Part shown: in pieces, positions 7,667-13,258 of the stretch | How positions within the stretch are numbered: the stretch's first letter is position 1 | How the letters are laid out: every line of letters begins with the position of its first letter | Source of the DNA: Paracoccaceae bacterium | GTDB lineage: Bacteria > Pseudomonadota > Alphaproteobacteria > Rhodobacterales > Rhodobacteraceae | Length of the DNA stretch: 13,262 bases | Direction: 5' to 3' | Assembly: GCA_003500165.1 (NCBI GenBank) | Contig: DNSZ01000132.1 | Span: 1-13,262 of the forward strand | Notes under the pieces: model-generated | What the model was told of the DNA's origin: nothing | Database searches by the model: none | What the model saw: only the letters and a program-made list of their open reading frames with translations | Position numbers and translations under genes: made by a program

Positions 7667-7697
7667 GATGGGCGTCCTCTCCCTGTTGATCTGATCT

Positions 7698-7740
7698 TCC
7701 CGGGCAGGGGCACGCAGCCCGCCCCCACCGTCGCCCGGGA
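7698..7740. repeat. Inverted repeat in the 5' leader of the transport operon
   Basis: TCCCGGGC at 7698-7705 pairs perfectly with GCCCGGGA at 7733-7740; the 27-base interior can pair further through GGGG at 7707-7710 and CCCC at 7721-7724. It would lie in the untranslated leader if the promoter at 7751-7780 is right, ending about 31 bases before the binding-protein start codon. It may be a dyad operator or a leader stem; nothing indicates a known riboswitch. Confidence 0.4.
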
Positions 7741-7750
7741 TCGATTCCAA

Positions 7751-7780
7751 AGGCTAGGGAGCGGTCCGGCGTCCTGTCAA
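7751..7780 (-). promoter_or_regulatory. Predicted sigma-70 promoter of the transport/demethylation operon
   Basis: On the minus strand a consensus TTGACA (7775-7780) is followed after 18 bases by TAGCCT (7751-7756). Transcription would start near 7744, giving a leader of about 78 bases. The same -10 hexamer appears in the predicted promoter at 11531-11559, which supports the call a little. Confidence 0.5.
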
Positions 7781-7787
7781 ACGGAAT

Positions 7788-7838
7788 TGTGGGATTCTGT
7801 GAGTTTCTTGCAGAAATCTGTGGGAACCTGCTGGAATT
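7788..7838 (+). promoter_or_regulatory. Run of five ~10-bp direct repeats, candidate DeoR operator
   Basis: Read on the plus strand the motifs are TGTGGGATTC (7788), TGTGAGTTTC (7798), TTGCAGAAATC (7808, 11 bases), TGTGGGAACC (7819) and TGCTGGAATT (7829). The period is one helical turn, so all copies face the same side of the DNA. Direct repeats of this kind are bound by some DeoR-family regulators (AgaR for example). The run lies just upstream of the -35 of the transport operon and 42 bases before the deoR start, so it could serve both genes. Confidence 0.45.
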
Positions 7839-7880
7839 TTCGGCCCCGTTGCGCCATCATGACCGGCAAGAGGCAAGGCG

Positions 7881-8681
7881 ATGCAACCCACACAACGCGA
7901 AGTCGAACTGCTGCGCCTGTTGGGCGAGACCGGCTCGGGCCGCATCCAGGCGCTGTCCCGGCAGCTCGATGTGTCCGAAGAGACGGTCCGCCGGGCGGTG
8001 CGCCGGCTCGAATCGCGCGGTCTGGTGACCAAGCTGCATGGCGGTGTCGCGCTCAAGGGCTGGCGCCGCGAGCCGAACTTCACCCAGCGGTTTTCCGAAA
8101 ACCCCGCGGCCAAGCGCCGGATCGCGGCGGCCGCGGCCGGGCTGATCCCCGACGGCGCGTCGCTGTTTCTGGATGTCGGCTCGACCACCGCCTATGTGGC
8201 CGAGGCGCTACGCGGCCATCGCGATCTGATGGTGGTGACGAATTCGCTGTTCGCGGCGCACAGCCTGACCGGCCTGAACGGCAACCGCGTCTATATGGCG
8301 GGGGGCGAGTTGCGGGCCCATGACGGTGGTGCGTTCGGTGCCGGCGCCGTTGCCTTTGTCGGCCAGTTTCGCGTCGGCTTTGCGGTGCTTTCGGCGGCGG
8401 CGGTCGACGCCAGGGCGGGCTTTCTGCTGCACGATCTGCGCGAGGCCGAGCTGTCGCGCTGCATCATTGCCGCTGCCGAGCAGAGCATTCTGGTCGCCGA
8501 TGCGACCAAATTCGGCCGCGCGGCGCCGATCCGGCTGACCGATCCCGCAGAGATCGACCGGCTGGTCACCGATGCCGTGCCCCCCAGCCCGATCGGCGCG
8601 ATGTTGCGCGCCGCCGAGGTCGAGGTGGTGCTGGCCCCATCGGATGTCGAGGCGGGGCGGGCGGCGGCGTTGCCGCCCTGA
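7881..8681 (+). CDS. DeoR-family transcriptional regulator
   Basis: A DNA-binding regulator of 266 residues, normal for the family. Residues 1-57 form the winged helix-turn-helix (IQALSRQLDVSEETVRRAVR at 22-41, then LVTKLHGG at 48-55). Residues about 75-235 form the sensor domain, with the anion-binding loop DVGSTT at 98-103, VVTNSL at 118-123, GGELR at 141-145, and DATKFGR then VTDA near 207-232. DeoR sensor domains usually bind phosphorylated metabolites. The start ATG at 7881 has GAGG seven bases upstream. It is divergent from the transport operon and convergent with dmdA, whose stop is 62 bases away. It most likely controls the divergent operon, and the kinase encoded there could make its effector; both points are inference. 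Confidence 0.9.
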   Translation: MQPTQREVELLRLLGETGSGRIQALSRQLDVSEETVRRAVRRLESRGLVTKLHGGVALKGWRREPNFTQRFSENPAAKRRIAAAAAGLIPDGASLFLDVGSTTAYVAEALRGHRDLMVVTNSLFAAHSLTGLNGNRVYMAGGELRAHDGGAFGAGAVAFVGQFRVGFAVLSAAAVDARAGFLLHDLREAELSRCIIAAAEQSILVADATKFGRAAPIRLTDPAEIDRLVTDAVPPSPIGAMLRAAEVEVVLAPSDVEAGRAAALPP

Positions 8682-8743
8682 GCGACGCGCGCCGCGCCTT
8701 GCCCTGATGCGCGGATCGGATGCCGGCGCGGTTCCGTCCTGGG

Positions 8744-9865
8744 TCAGCGGGAACCGTGGTCGTTCCAGAACCGGTCGCGCACGACCGCCGGGCGCGGCCC
8801 GTCGGGTGCCGCCACCGTCAGCTCGGTGCCCGGGTCCCAATGGGTCATGCGCACCATCCCGATGGCCACATTGGTGCCGAAATCGGGCGACCAGGCGGTG
8901 GAGCTGACATGCCCGACGGTCTGCGCGCCCGCCATCAGCGGCCACAGCCGGTCGCAGACCGGCACCGGCGCGCCGCCGATGGCGATCGGGCGGATCTGGC
9001 GCACCGGGCCTTCCATGGCGACCCGCAGCAGCGCGTCGCGGCCGATGCAGCCGATCGCCGTCTGGGTGTTGCAGAACCGCCCGAGCCCGCATTCATGGGG
9101 CGTGTTGGCGCGGGTCATGTCGTTGCCATAGGACAACAGCCCCGATTCCACGCGCTCGATCAGGTTCGGGCAGCCTGCGCGCACCTGCAGATCGGCGCCC
9201 GCCTCCATCAGCGCGTCCCATAGCGGCATGCCGATATCGCCGCCCGCGACATAGATCTCGAAGCCGCCCTGTTTGGAATAGCCCGACCGGGCGATCACCA
9301 GATCGCGACCCTGAAAGGTAAACCAGCCGAACCGGAAGAAGCGGACATTGCGGATGTCCTCGCCGAACACCCGCGCCATCAGCTCGTCGGCCTTCGGGCC
9401 CTGGACCGCCAGCGGCGAGACATCGGGCTCGTCGACCAGCACGTCGAGCCGATAGCCATTGGCGATGCCCTTGACCCACAGCAAGAGATCGCTGTCGGCC
9501 AGCGAAATCCACCAGCGGTCTTCGGCCAGCTTCACGGCGACGGGATCGTTCAGCATCCCGCCGGTCTCGTCGACCATCGGCACATAATAGCACTGGCCGG
9601 GCAGCATGCCGCGCAGATCGCGCGGCGTCAGCATCTGCATCAGGCGGGCCGAATCGGGGCCGCGCAATTCGACCTGACGCTCGCAGGAGACGTCCCAGAC
9701 CTGCACATGATCCTTCAGATGGCGGTAATCCGCCTCGGGGCTTTCGAACACCGCGGGCAGCAGCATCCGGTTGTAGACCGACCAGGCGGTGACACCGGCG
9801 CGTTCGACACCTTCGGTGAACGGGGTCCGGCGGACCCGCCGCGCGCGGGCCAGCAGCGCGTTCAT
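8744..9865 (-). CDS. dmdA: Dimethylsulfoniopropionate demethylase (GcvT family)
   Basis: Moves a methyl group from DMSP to tetrahydrofolate, giving 3-methylmercaptopropionate and 5-methyl-tetrahydrofolate in the cytoplasm. The 373 residues fit DmdA length. Recognised from the DmdA pattern: RRTPFTEGVE at 12-21, VYNRMLLPAVFES at 30-42, DYRHLKDHVQVWDV at 46-59, ERQVELRGPDS at 62-72, GGMLNDPVAVKL at 102-113, WWISLADSDLLLW at 118-130, SPLAVQGPK at 150-158, RSGYSKQGGFEIYV at 193-206 and CPNLIERVESGLLSYGND at 232-249. These are specific to DmdA rather than glycine-cleavage T protein. The ATG at 9865 has no ribosome binding site but shares ATGA with the stop of a short leader frame. No acuI or dmdBCD gene is next to it. 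Activity on DMSP is inferred from family. Confidence 0.85.
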   Translation of the reverse strand: MNALLARARRVRRTPFTEGVERAGVTAWSVYNRMLLPAVFESPEADYRHLKDHVQVWDVSCERQVELRGPDSARLMQMLTPRDLRGMLPGQCYYVPMVDETGGMLNDPVAVKLAEDRWWISLADSDLLLWVKGIANGYRLDVLVDEPDVSPLAVQGPKADELMARVFGEDIRNVRFFRFGWFTFQGRDLVIARSGYSKQGGFEIYVAGGDIGMPLWDALMEAGADLQVRAGCPNLIERVESGLLSYGNDMTRANTPHECGLGRFCNTQTAIGCIGRDALLRVAMEGPVRQIRPIAIGGAPVPVCDRLWPLMAGAQTVGHVSSTAWSPDFGTNVAIGMVRMTHWDPGTELTVAAPDGPRPAVVRDRFWNDHGSR

Positions 9866-9930
9866 GCGGCACGCCAGGGGCGGCTTTCGCCCCGCCTTGC
9901 CGGTCGTCGCCGACCGATCGCATCGGGCAT
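9862..9930 (-). CDS. Predicted Arg-rich leader peptide upstream of dmdA (22 aa)
   Basis: A frame of 22 codons (MPDAIGRRRPARRGESRPWR then two Ala) starts with ATG at 9930 and has a strong ribosome binding site, AAGGGGAGG, seven bases upstream. Seven of 22 residues are Arg. Its stop TGA shares ATGA with the dmdA start codon. dmdA has no binding site of its own, so ribosomes finishing this peptide probably start dmdA. A stem (9877-9893) lies within the frame just before the dmdA start. It may be a regulatory leader or simply a coupling device. It could be coincidental, since so short a frame carries little coding signal. Confidence 0.45.
   Translation of the reverse strand: MPDAIGRRRPARRGESRPWRAA
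9877..9893 (-). promoter_or_regulatory. Stem-loop just ahead of the dmdA start
   Basis: GGGGCG (9877-9882) and CGCCCC (9888-9893) form a 6-bp GC stem with a 5-base loop, ending 11 bases before the dmdA ATG and lying inside the leader-peptide frame. It occupies the place where a ribosome binding site would be. A translating ribosome on the leader would melt it, consistent with coupling. Confidence 0.35.
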
Positions 9931-9955
9931 CGCGGAGCCTCCCCTTCCGGGCCTG

Positions 9956-10594
9956 TCAGCGGCCCGGGCCATGCCAGTCGATCTGGCAGATCTCGGCCGA
10001 GCGGCCGTCGAAATCCCACACCCGGCCGAACGCCCGCACCCGCCCCAGGCTGGCCGTGGCCACGGTGATGTCCGGCCCCATCCAGTATTGGGTGTTGGTC
10101 GCAACGATCTCGCGATCGGGGTCGGCGCCGGCAACCGGATGCACCGCGCCCTTGATCGCGCGCCCGACGGTCAGCCGGCGCGTGGTGCCTTCGGTCTCAA
10201 AGGCGACGGGCGCGCGCTCGGCCCCCTTGAAATCCGAGACGAGGACCGAAAACAGCCCGGTCGTGCCGCGCGCGGCGCCCGAAAAGATCGCCACAAGCGC
10301 GTCATAGGCGGCCTCGTCGGCGCGCTCGTCGATATAGGCGGCCGCCATCCAGTTGCCGCGCGCCATCTGACCGGGAATTTCCAGCAAGAGGCCGACATTG
10401 AGCCCAGCCAGATCGGTTTCTCCGAAATGGCCGGCATCGATTCGCACGCCCGCCCAGGCCTGGCAATGGCCCTCGGTCGGCGGATGCTTGCCCAGGGACA
10501 CCACACACGGGCAGAACACCGTGCAGTTGCAGTTCAGGATCAATTCGCCGCGAATTGCCCAGTTCGGGATCGGACCGCCATCGTCTTCGGCCAT
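9956..10594 (-). CDS. DUF1326 family protein with CNC-CPC motif
   Basis: Function unknown. The 212 residues carry the N-terminal signature of DUF1326, GELILNCNCTVFCPC at 16-30, plus His43 and Cys44 in EGHCQAW. Cys22, Cys24, Cys28 and Cys30 with His43/Cys44 look suited to holding a metal (inference). There is no signal peptide or membrane segment, so it is probably cytoplasmic. The start ATG at 10594 is preceded by GAGGGAGG; a longer in-frame start at 10666 would read through the palindromes and is rejected. It follows a DUF2182 gene by 78 bases, a pairing seen in many proteobacteria, and lies 90 bases before dmdA. Confidence 0.8.
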   Translation of the reverse strand: MAEDDGGPIPNWAIRGELILNCNCTVFCPCVVSLGKHPPTEGHCQAWAGVRIDAGHFGETDLAGLNVGLLLEIPGQMARGNWMAAAYIDERADEAAYDALVAIFSGAARGTTGLFSVLVSDFKGAERAPVAFETEGTTRRLTVGRAIKGAVHPVAGADPDREIVATNTQYWMGPDITVATASLGRVRAFGRVWDFDGRSAEICQIDWHGPGR

Positions 10595-10614
10595 GTGTTG
10601 CCTCCCTCGTCTTC

Positions 10615-10632
10615 CGCCACAGTGCCGTGGCG
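10615..10632. repeat. Small hairpin between DUF2182 and DUF1326
   Basis: CGCCAC (10615-10620) and GTGGCG (10627-10632) pair around a 6-base loop. It is the third stem in a row with the palindromes at 10634-10659 and 10664-10685 and lies just upstream of the DUF1326 ribosome binding site. Confidence 0.4.
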
Positions 10633-10633
10633 C

Positions 10634-10659
10634 GGCAGAATCTTCTAGAAGATTCTGCC
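10634..10659. repeat. 26-bp perfect palindrome with CTTCTAGAAG core
   Basis: Bases 10634-10659 read the same on both strands (GGCAGAATCTTCT and its reverse complement). The ten central bases, CTTCTAGAAG, are also the centre of the palindrome at 10664-10685, four bases away. As RNA it gives a long stem without a T-tract. It may terminate, process or protect the message between DUF2182 and DUF1326, or bind a dimeric protein as DNA. Confidence 0.7.
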
Positions 10660-10663
10660 CGGG

Positions 10664-10685
10664 CAAAGTCTTCTAGAAGACTTTG
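10664..10685. repeat. 22-bp perfect palindrome holding the DUF2182 stop codon
   Basis: Bases 10664-10685 form a perfect palindrome (CAAAGTCTTCT and its reverse complement) with the same CTTCTAGAAG core as its neighbour. The central TAG, read on the minus strand, is the stop codon of the DUF2182 gene, so its last three codons (Lys-Val-Phe) lie in the element. This suggests the repeat was inserted or maintained at the gene end. Confidence 0.7.
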
Positions 10686-11437
10686 TCGCCAGCCGCCGAT
10701 GCCACGAACAGCGTCGCCAGCCCGGCGCCGATCAGCGCCGCGCCCAGGGGCCGGGTCAGCGGCACCCCCAGACGCGGCAGCTTTTCCAGCGTCATCATCA
10801 GCATCGCCAGCCCCATCCACAAAAGCGTCATCGCCCCGCCGATCAGCCCCAGCGCCATCAGCGCCCAGCAACAGCCCAGGCAATCCGCGCCCATCCGCAG
10901 GCCGGTGCGGAACCCGCCCGCCCCATCGGGCCGCATGGCGCCCAGAAAGACGGTCAGCGGTGCGCGGCAGCGGGACAGGCAGGAGTCCTTCCACGGGCTG
11001 AACTGATACGCGCCGGCGACGATCAGCAACCCGCCCGCCAGCCAGGCGGGTGGCGCGGCGAGCCCGGCAAGCGCGATCTGGGCCGCCGCCGCGATCCCGG
11101 CAAAGCCGAGCCAGACCGCCAGATATCCCATGGCGAGCCGGGCAAAGCCGGCTCTGGTGCCGGCCCCTGCCGCGATCAGATCGTCATAGGTGGACAGCGC
11201 CGGGACAAAGGTCGGCAACATCATCGCCGCGCCCATCAGCGCCCACATGGCAAGCACCGCCGGGAACCCGGCAATCCCGGCATCGGCCCGGCACAGATCG
11301 GCCCACAGCATCGCGGCGCCACGGCCGCCTTCGACCGCGCCAGCCATCAGCCCGGCCCACGCCAGGGCGATGATGGCATAGACCGCCAGCCAATGTGCCT
11401 GGCCGGCCCTGGCCAGCCCCTGTGTCAGCGCGGCCAT
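10673..11437 (-). CDS. DUF2182 predicted metal-binding integral membrane protein
   Basis: An inner-membrane protein of 254 residues with about six hydrophobic segments (near 17-34, 58-80, 102-127, 131-146, 187-215, 231-248). Family signs: WALMGAAMMLPTFVPAL at 65-81; YQFSPWKDSCLSRCRAP at 144-160; MGADCLGCCWALM at 182-194. Cys153/Cys157, Cys186/Cys189/Cys190 and many Met residues could bind a soft metal such as copper; this is inference from residue type, and the true function is unknown. The ATG at 11437 is preceded by GGAGG. The gene ends with TAG in the middle of a palindrome. It is first in the presumed DUF2182-DUF1326-leader-dmdA group and divergent from a PotD-like gene. Confidence 0.8.
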   Translation of the reverse strand: MAALTQGLARAGQAHWLAVYAIIALAWAGLMAGAVEGGRGAAMLWADLCRADAGIAGFPAVLAMWALMGAAMMLPTFVPALSTYDDLIAAGAGTRAGFARLAMGYLAVWLGFAGIAAAAQIALAGLAAPPAWLAGGLLIVAGAYQFSPWKDSCLSRCRAPLTVFLGAMRPDGAGGFRTGLRMGADCLGCCWALMALGLIGGAMTLLWMGLAMLMMTLEKLPRLGVPLTRPLGAALIGAGLATLFVASAAGDKVF

Positions 11438-11466
11438 GGGCGCCTCCGCGATGGGTCGATCTTTGC

Positions 11467-11495
11467 ACGCAACCGGCTGCGGGGGGCGCTGTCAA
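11467..11495 (-). promoter_or_regulatory. Candidate promoter of the DUF2182 gene
   Basis: On the minus strand TTGACA (11490-11495) is followed after 17 bases by a weak TTGCGT (11467-11472). Transcription would start about 23 bases before the ATG at 11437. The -35 is consensus but the -10 is poor. Confidence 0.35.
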
Positions 11496-11530
11496 TCGCC
11501 CGGGGCCCGAATTGCTGCTGCGTTCCGCTC

Positions 11531-11559
11531 TTGGCAGGCGGCGCCCACTGTCCTAGCCT
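11531..11559 (+). promoter_or_regulatory. Predicted sigma-70 promoter of the PotD-like gene
   Basis: TTGGCA (11531-11536), a 17-base spacer and TAGCCT (11554-11559) precede the start codon by 43 bases. The -10 matches that of the transport operon promoter at 7751-7756, both set in CCTAGCCT. Confidence 0.5.
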
Positions 11560-11602
11560 CCGGTTCAGGCCCGCGCAAAGGGCGCATGACGACAGGGGAA
11601 AC

Positions 11603-12655
11603 ATGATGAATCGCACCACCTTTTCCACCGCCGCCGGCGTGCTTGTTCTTGCCGCCATGCCGGCCCTGGCAGCCGATGACGAGCTCCTGGTCTTCGACTG
11701 GTCGGGGTATGAGGATGAGGGCTTCTTCCAGGCCTATATCGAACAGCATGGCGAGGCGCCCGAATACGCCTTTTTCGGCAATGACGACGAGGCTTTCCAG
11801 AAGCTTCTGGCCGGTTTCCGGGCCGACCTGGGGCATCCCTGCGCGCAGATGGTCGAACGCTACCGCGATGCCGGCCTGGTCGAGCCCTGGGATACCAGCC
11901 GGATCGACGCCTATGCCGATCTGAACCCGGCCTTCCTGGCCTCGGACATTTTCGAGGATGATGCGGGGACCTGGTTCATGCCGTTCGACATCGGCACCAC
12001 CGCCACTGCCTATCGCACCGACATCGTGCCCGAGGAAGAGGTGCAGACCCTCCAGGTGTTTCTCGATCCGAAATATGCCGGCCGCATCTCGTTGCCGGAC
12101 AACACCGACGACATCTGGGCGCTGGCGCTGCTGGCCAACGGCGTCAGCGACTGGACCCAGATGACCGAAGCCGATTTCGAGGCGGGCGCCGACTGGCTGC
12201 GCCAGGCGCATCAGAATGTGCGCGCCTACTGGCAGGACGGGGCCGGTCTGGCGCAGCTGATGGCCTCGGGCGAGGTGGTGCTGGCCTGGGCCTGGAACGA
12301 AACCCCCACGCAGCTTGTTGCCGATGGGCATCCGATCGCCTTCGAACGCGAGGCCAGCGAAGGTTCGTCAAGCTGGTTCTGCGGCTATGTGAACCTGAAG
12401 GACGGGCCCGGATCGGAAGACAAGGCCTATGACATGATCAATGCGCTGCTCGCCCCCGAAAGCGCCGACTACATCGTCAACGAATGGGGCTATGGCCATG
12501 GCAACCTGACCGCGATGCAGGCGATGGACCCAGCCCTGGTCGAAGAACGCGGCCTCGCCGAGATCGACGCGCCGGTGCTGGCCCAGGTGCCGATGGACAA
12601 CACCATGCGCACCCGCATGGCCGAGGAGTTCGAGAAGATCAAGGCGGGGTTCTGA
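11603..12655 (+). CDS. PotD/PotF-like periplasmic solute-binding protein (orphan)
   Basis: A periplasmic binding protein of the spermidine/putrescine group, 350 residues. It has a signal peptide (1-23, cleavage after PALA). Family signs: LLVFDWSGYED at 28-38, LLAGFRADLGHPC at 68-80, WFMPFDIGTTATAYRTD at 124-140, VVLAWAWNETP at 225-235 and NEWGYGHGN at 293-301. The start is the first of two adjacent ATG codons at 11603, after AGGGGAA; 11606 is equally possible. Polyamine transporters usually have PotA, PotB and PotC genes alongside, but none is here; a lipoprotein gene follows 47 bases later instead. It may serve a transporter elsewhere or act in sensing. The substrate is not certain: polyamines and other cationic compounds are candidates. 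Confidence 0.85.
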   Translation: MMNRTTFSTAAGVLVLAAMPALAADDELLVFDWSGYEDEGFFQAYIEQHGEAPEYAFFGNDDEAFQKLLAGFRADLGHPCAQMVERYRDAGLVEPWDTSRIDAYADLNPAFLASDIFEDDAGTWFMPFDIGTTATAYRTDIVPEEEVQTLQVFLDPKYAGRISLPDNTDDIWALALLANGVSDWTQMTEADFEAGADWLRQAHQNVRAYWQDGAGLAQLMASGEVVLAWAWNETPTQLVADGHPIAFEREASEGSSSWFCGYVNLKDGPGSEDKAYDMINALLAPESADYIVNEWGYGHGNLTAMQAMDPALVEERGLAEIDAPVLAQVPMDNTMRTRMAEEFEKIKAGF

Positions 12656-12702
12656 GCCGCAGCGCCCCGTTCACGCGCAACCGGAAACAAGGGAAAAGCC
12701 GG

Positions 12703-13158
12703 ATGAAACCCACCCACGCCCTTGCCGCCCTCGCCCTTGCTGCGCTTGTCCCGGCCTGTTCGGAGAATGCTGCGCCGCAGGGCGGTCCGGTGATCGCGCG
12801 CAAGGCGGTCGATGACAGCTTCGTGCCCTGGAGGATCATCTGGTCGGGCGGCGGACCCGGCCGCTATGAGGCACGGGTCGCATTGACCGACATCGACGGC
12901 CGGATCGCGGTCTGCGGTGTCGGCTGGTTGTCGCATGCGACCTATGCCAGGGTCAATCGGAGCAGCATGCGCAGCAAGTTCGTGACCTATGACGGGAACG
13001 AGATTCTGCGCGACCTGTCCTTTTTCGCCAGCGTGGGGTCGGAGGAAGCGCTCGACACCGCGACGGCGAATTGCGCCCTGACCAATATGCGGGTGACCGA
13101 CGACAAGGGCGGTACCTTTGACATCGGAGGCAACCGCAGCCAGTTCCGGATGAGCTGA
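12703..13158 (+). CDS. Small predicted lipoprotein
   Basis: Not recognised as a named family. A 151-residue protein begins with a short basic start, a hydrophobic stretch and LVPAC at 15-19, which fits a lipoprotein signal with Cys19 as the lipidated residue. The rest is a small soluble domain with no membrane segment; Cys74 and Cys126 could pair. The ATG at 12703 is chosen for the signal; AGGGA lies about ten bases upstream. It lies 47 bases after the PotD-like gene with no clear promoter, so it is probably in the same transcript. A stem-loop at 13222-13258 follows. Its sequence gives no support for a particular function. Confidence 0.7.
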   Translation: MKPTHALAALALAALVPACSENAAPQGGPVIARKAVDDSFVPWRIIWSGGGPGRYEARVALTDIDGRIAVCGVGWLSHATYARVNRSSMRSKFVTYDGNEILRDLSFFASVGSEEALDTATANCALTNMRVTDDKGGTFDIGGNRSQFRMS

Positions 13159-13167
13159 TACCAACGG

Positions 13168-13183
13168 TCATTGACCATGACCG
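13168..13183 (-). repeat. 16-bp inverted repeat, copy B
   Basis: TCATTGACCATGACCG is the exact reverse complement of 198-213. It lies ten bases after the lipoprotein stop codon, and within the larger motif GGTCATTGACC is itself a short dyad. Probably a dispersed intergenic repeat. Confidence 0.5.
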
Positions 13184-13221
13184 TCCGCCGCCTCCGCGGC
13201 GCGCGCTGTGCCAAGCAAAGG

Positions 13222-13258
13222 CGTCCGGCCCGATCGGGGATGATGATCGGGCCGGACG
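13222..13258. terminator. Strong stem-loop, probable terminator
   Basis: A perfect 14-bp stem (13222-13235 with 13245-13258, arms CGTCCGGCCCGATC and its complement) encloses a 9-base loop. The window ends four bases later with TTCC, so a T-tract cannot be judged on the plus strand; on the minus strand CCTTTG follows. It lies 63 bases after the lipoprotein gene and could end transcription from either or both sides. Confidence 0.6.

Noticed and set aside
7667..7750. Upstream start for the binding protein
   Set aside because: It adds 28 hydrophilic residues before the signal peptide and covers the likely leader and ribosome binding site.
7667..7880. Riboswitch in the operon leader
   Set aside because: The inverted repeat at 7698-7740 does not match the conserved cores of SAM, glycine or other riboswitches that I could recognise.
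8682..8743. Terminator between deoR and dmdA
   Set aside because: Only a 6-bp stem (8692-8697 with 8709-8714) with an 11-base loop and no T-tract is visible, which is too weak to call in such GC-rich DNA.
10595..10666. Upstream start for the DUF1326 protein
   Set aside because: It would translate the palindrome at 10634-10659 and ignores the strong GAGGGAGG site just before 10594.
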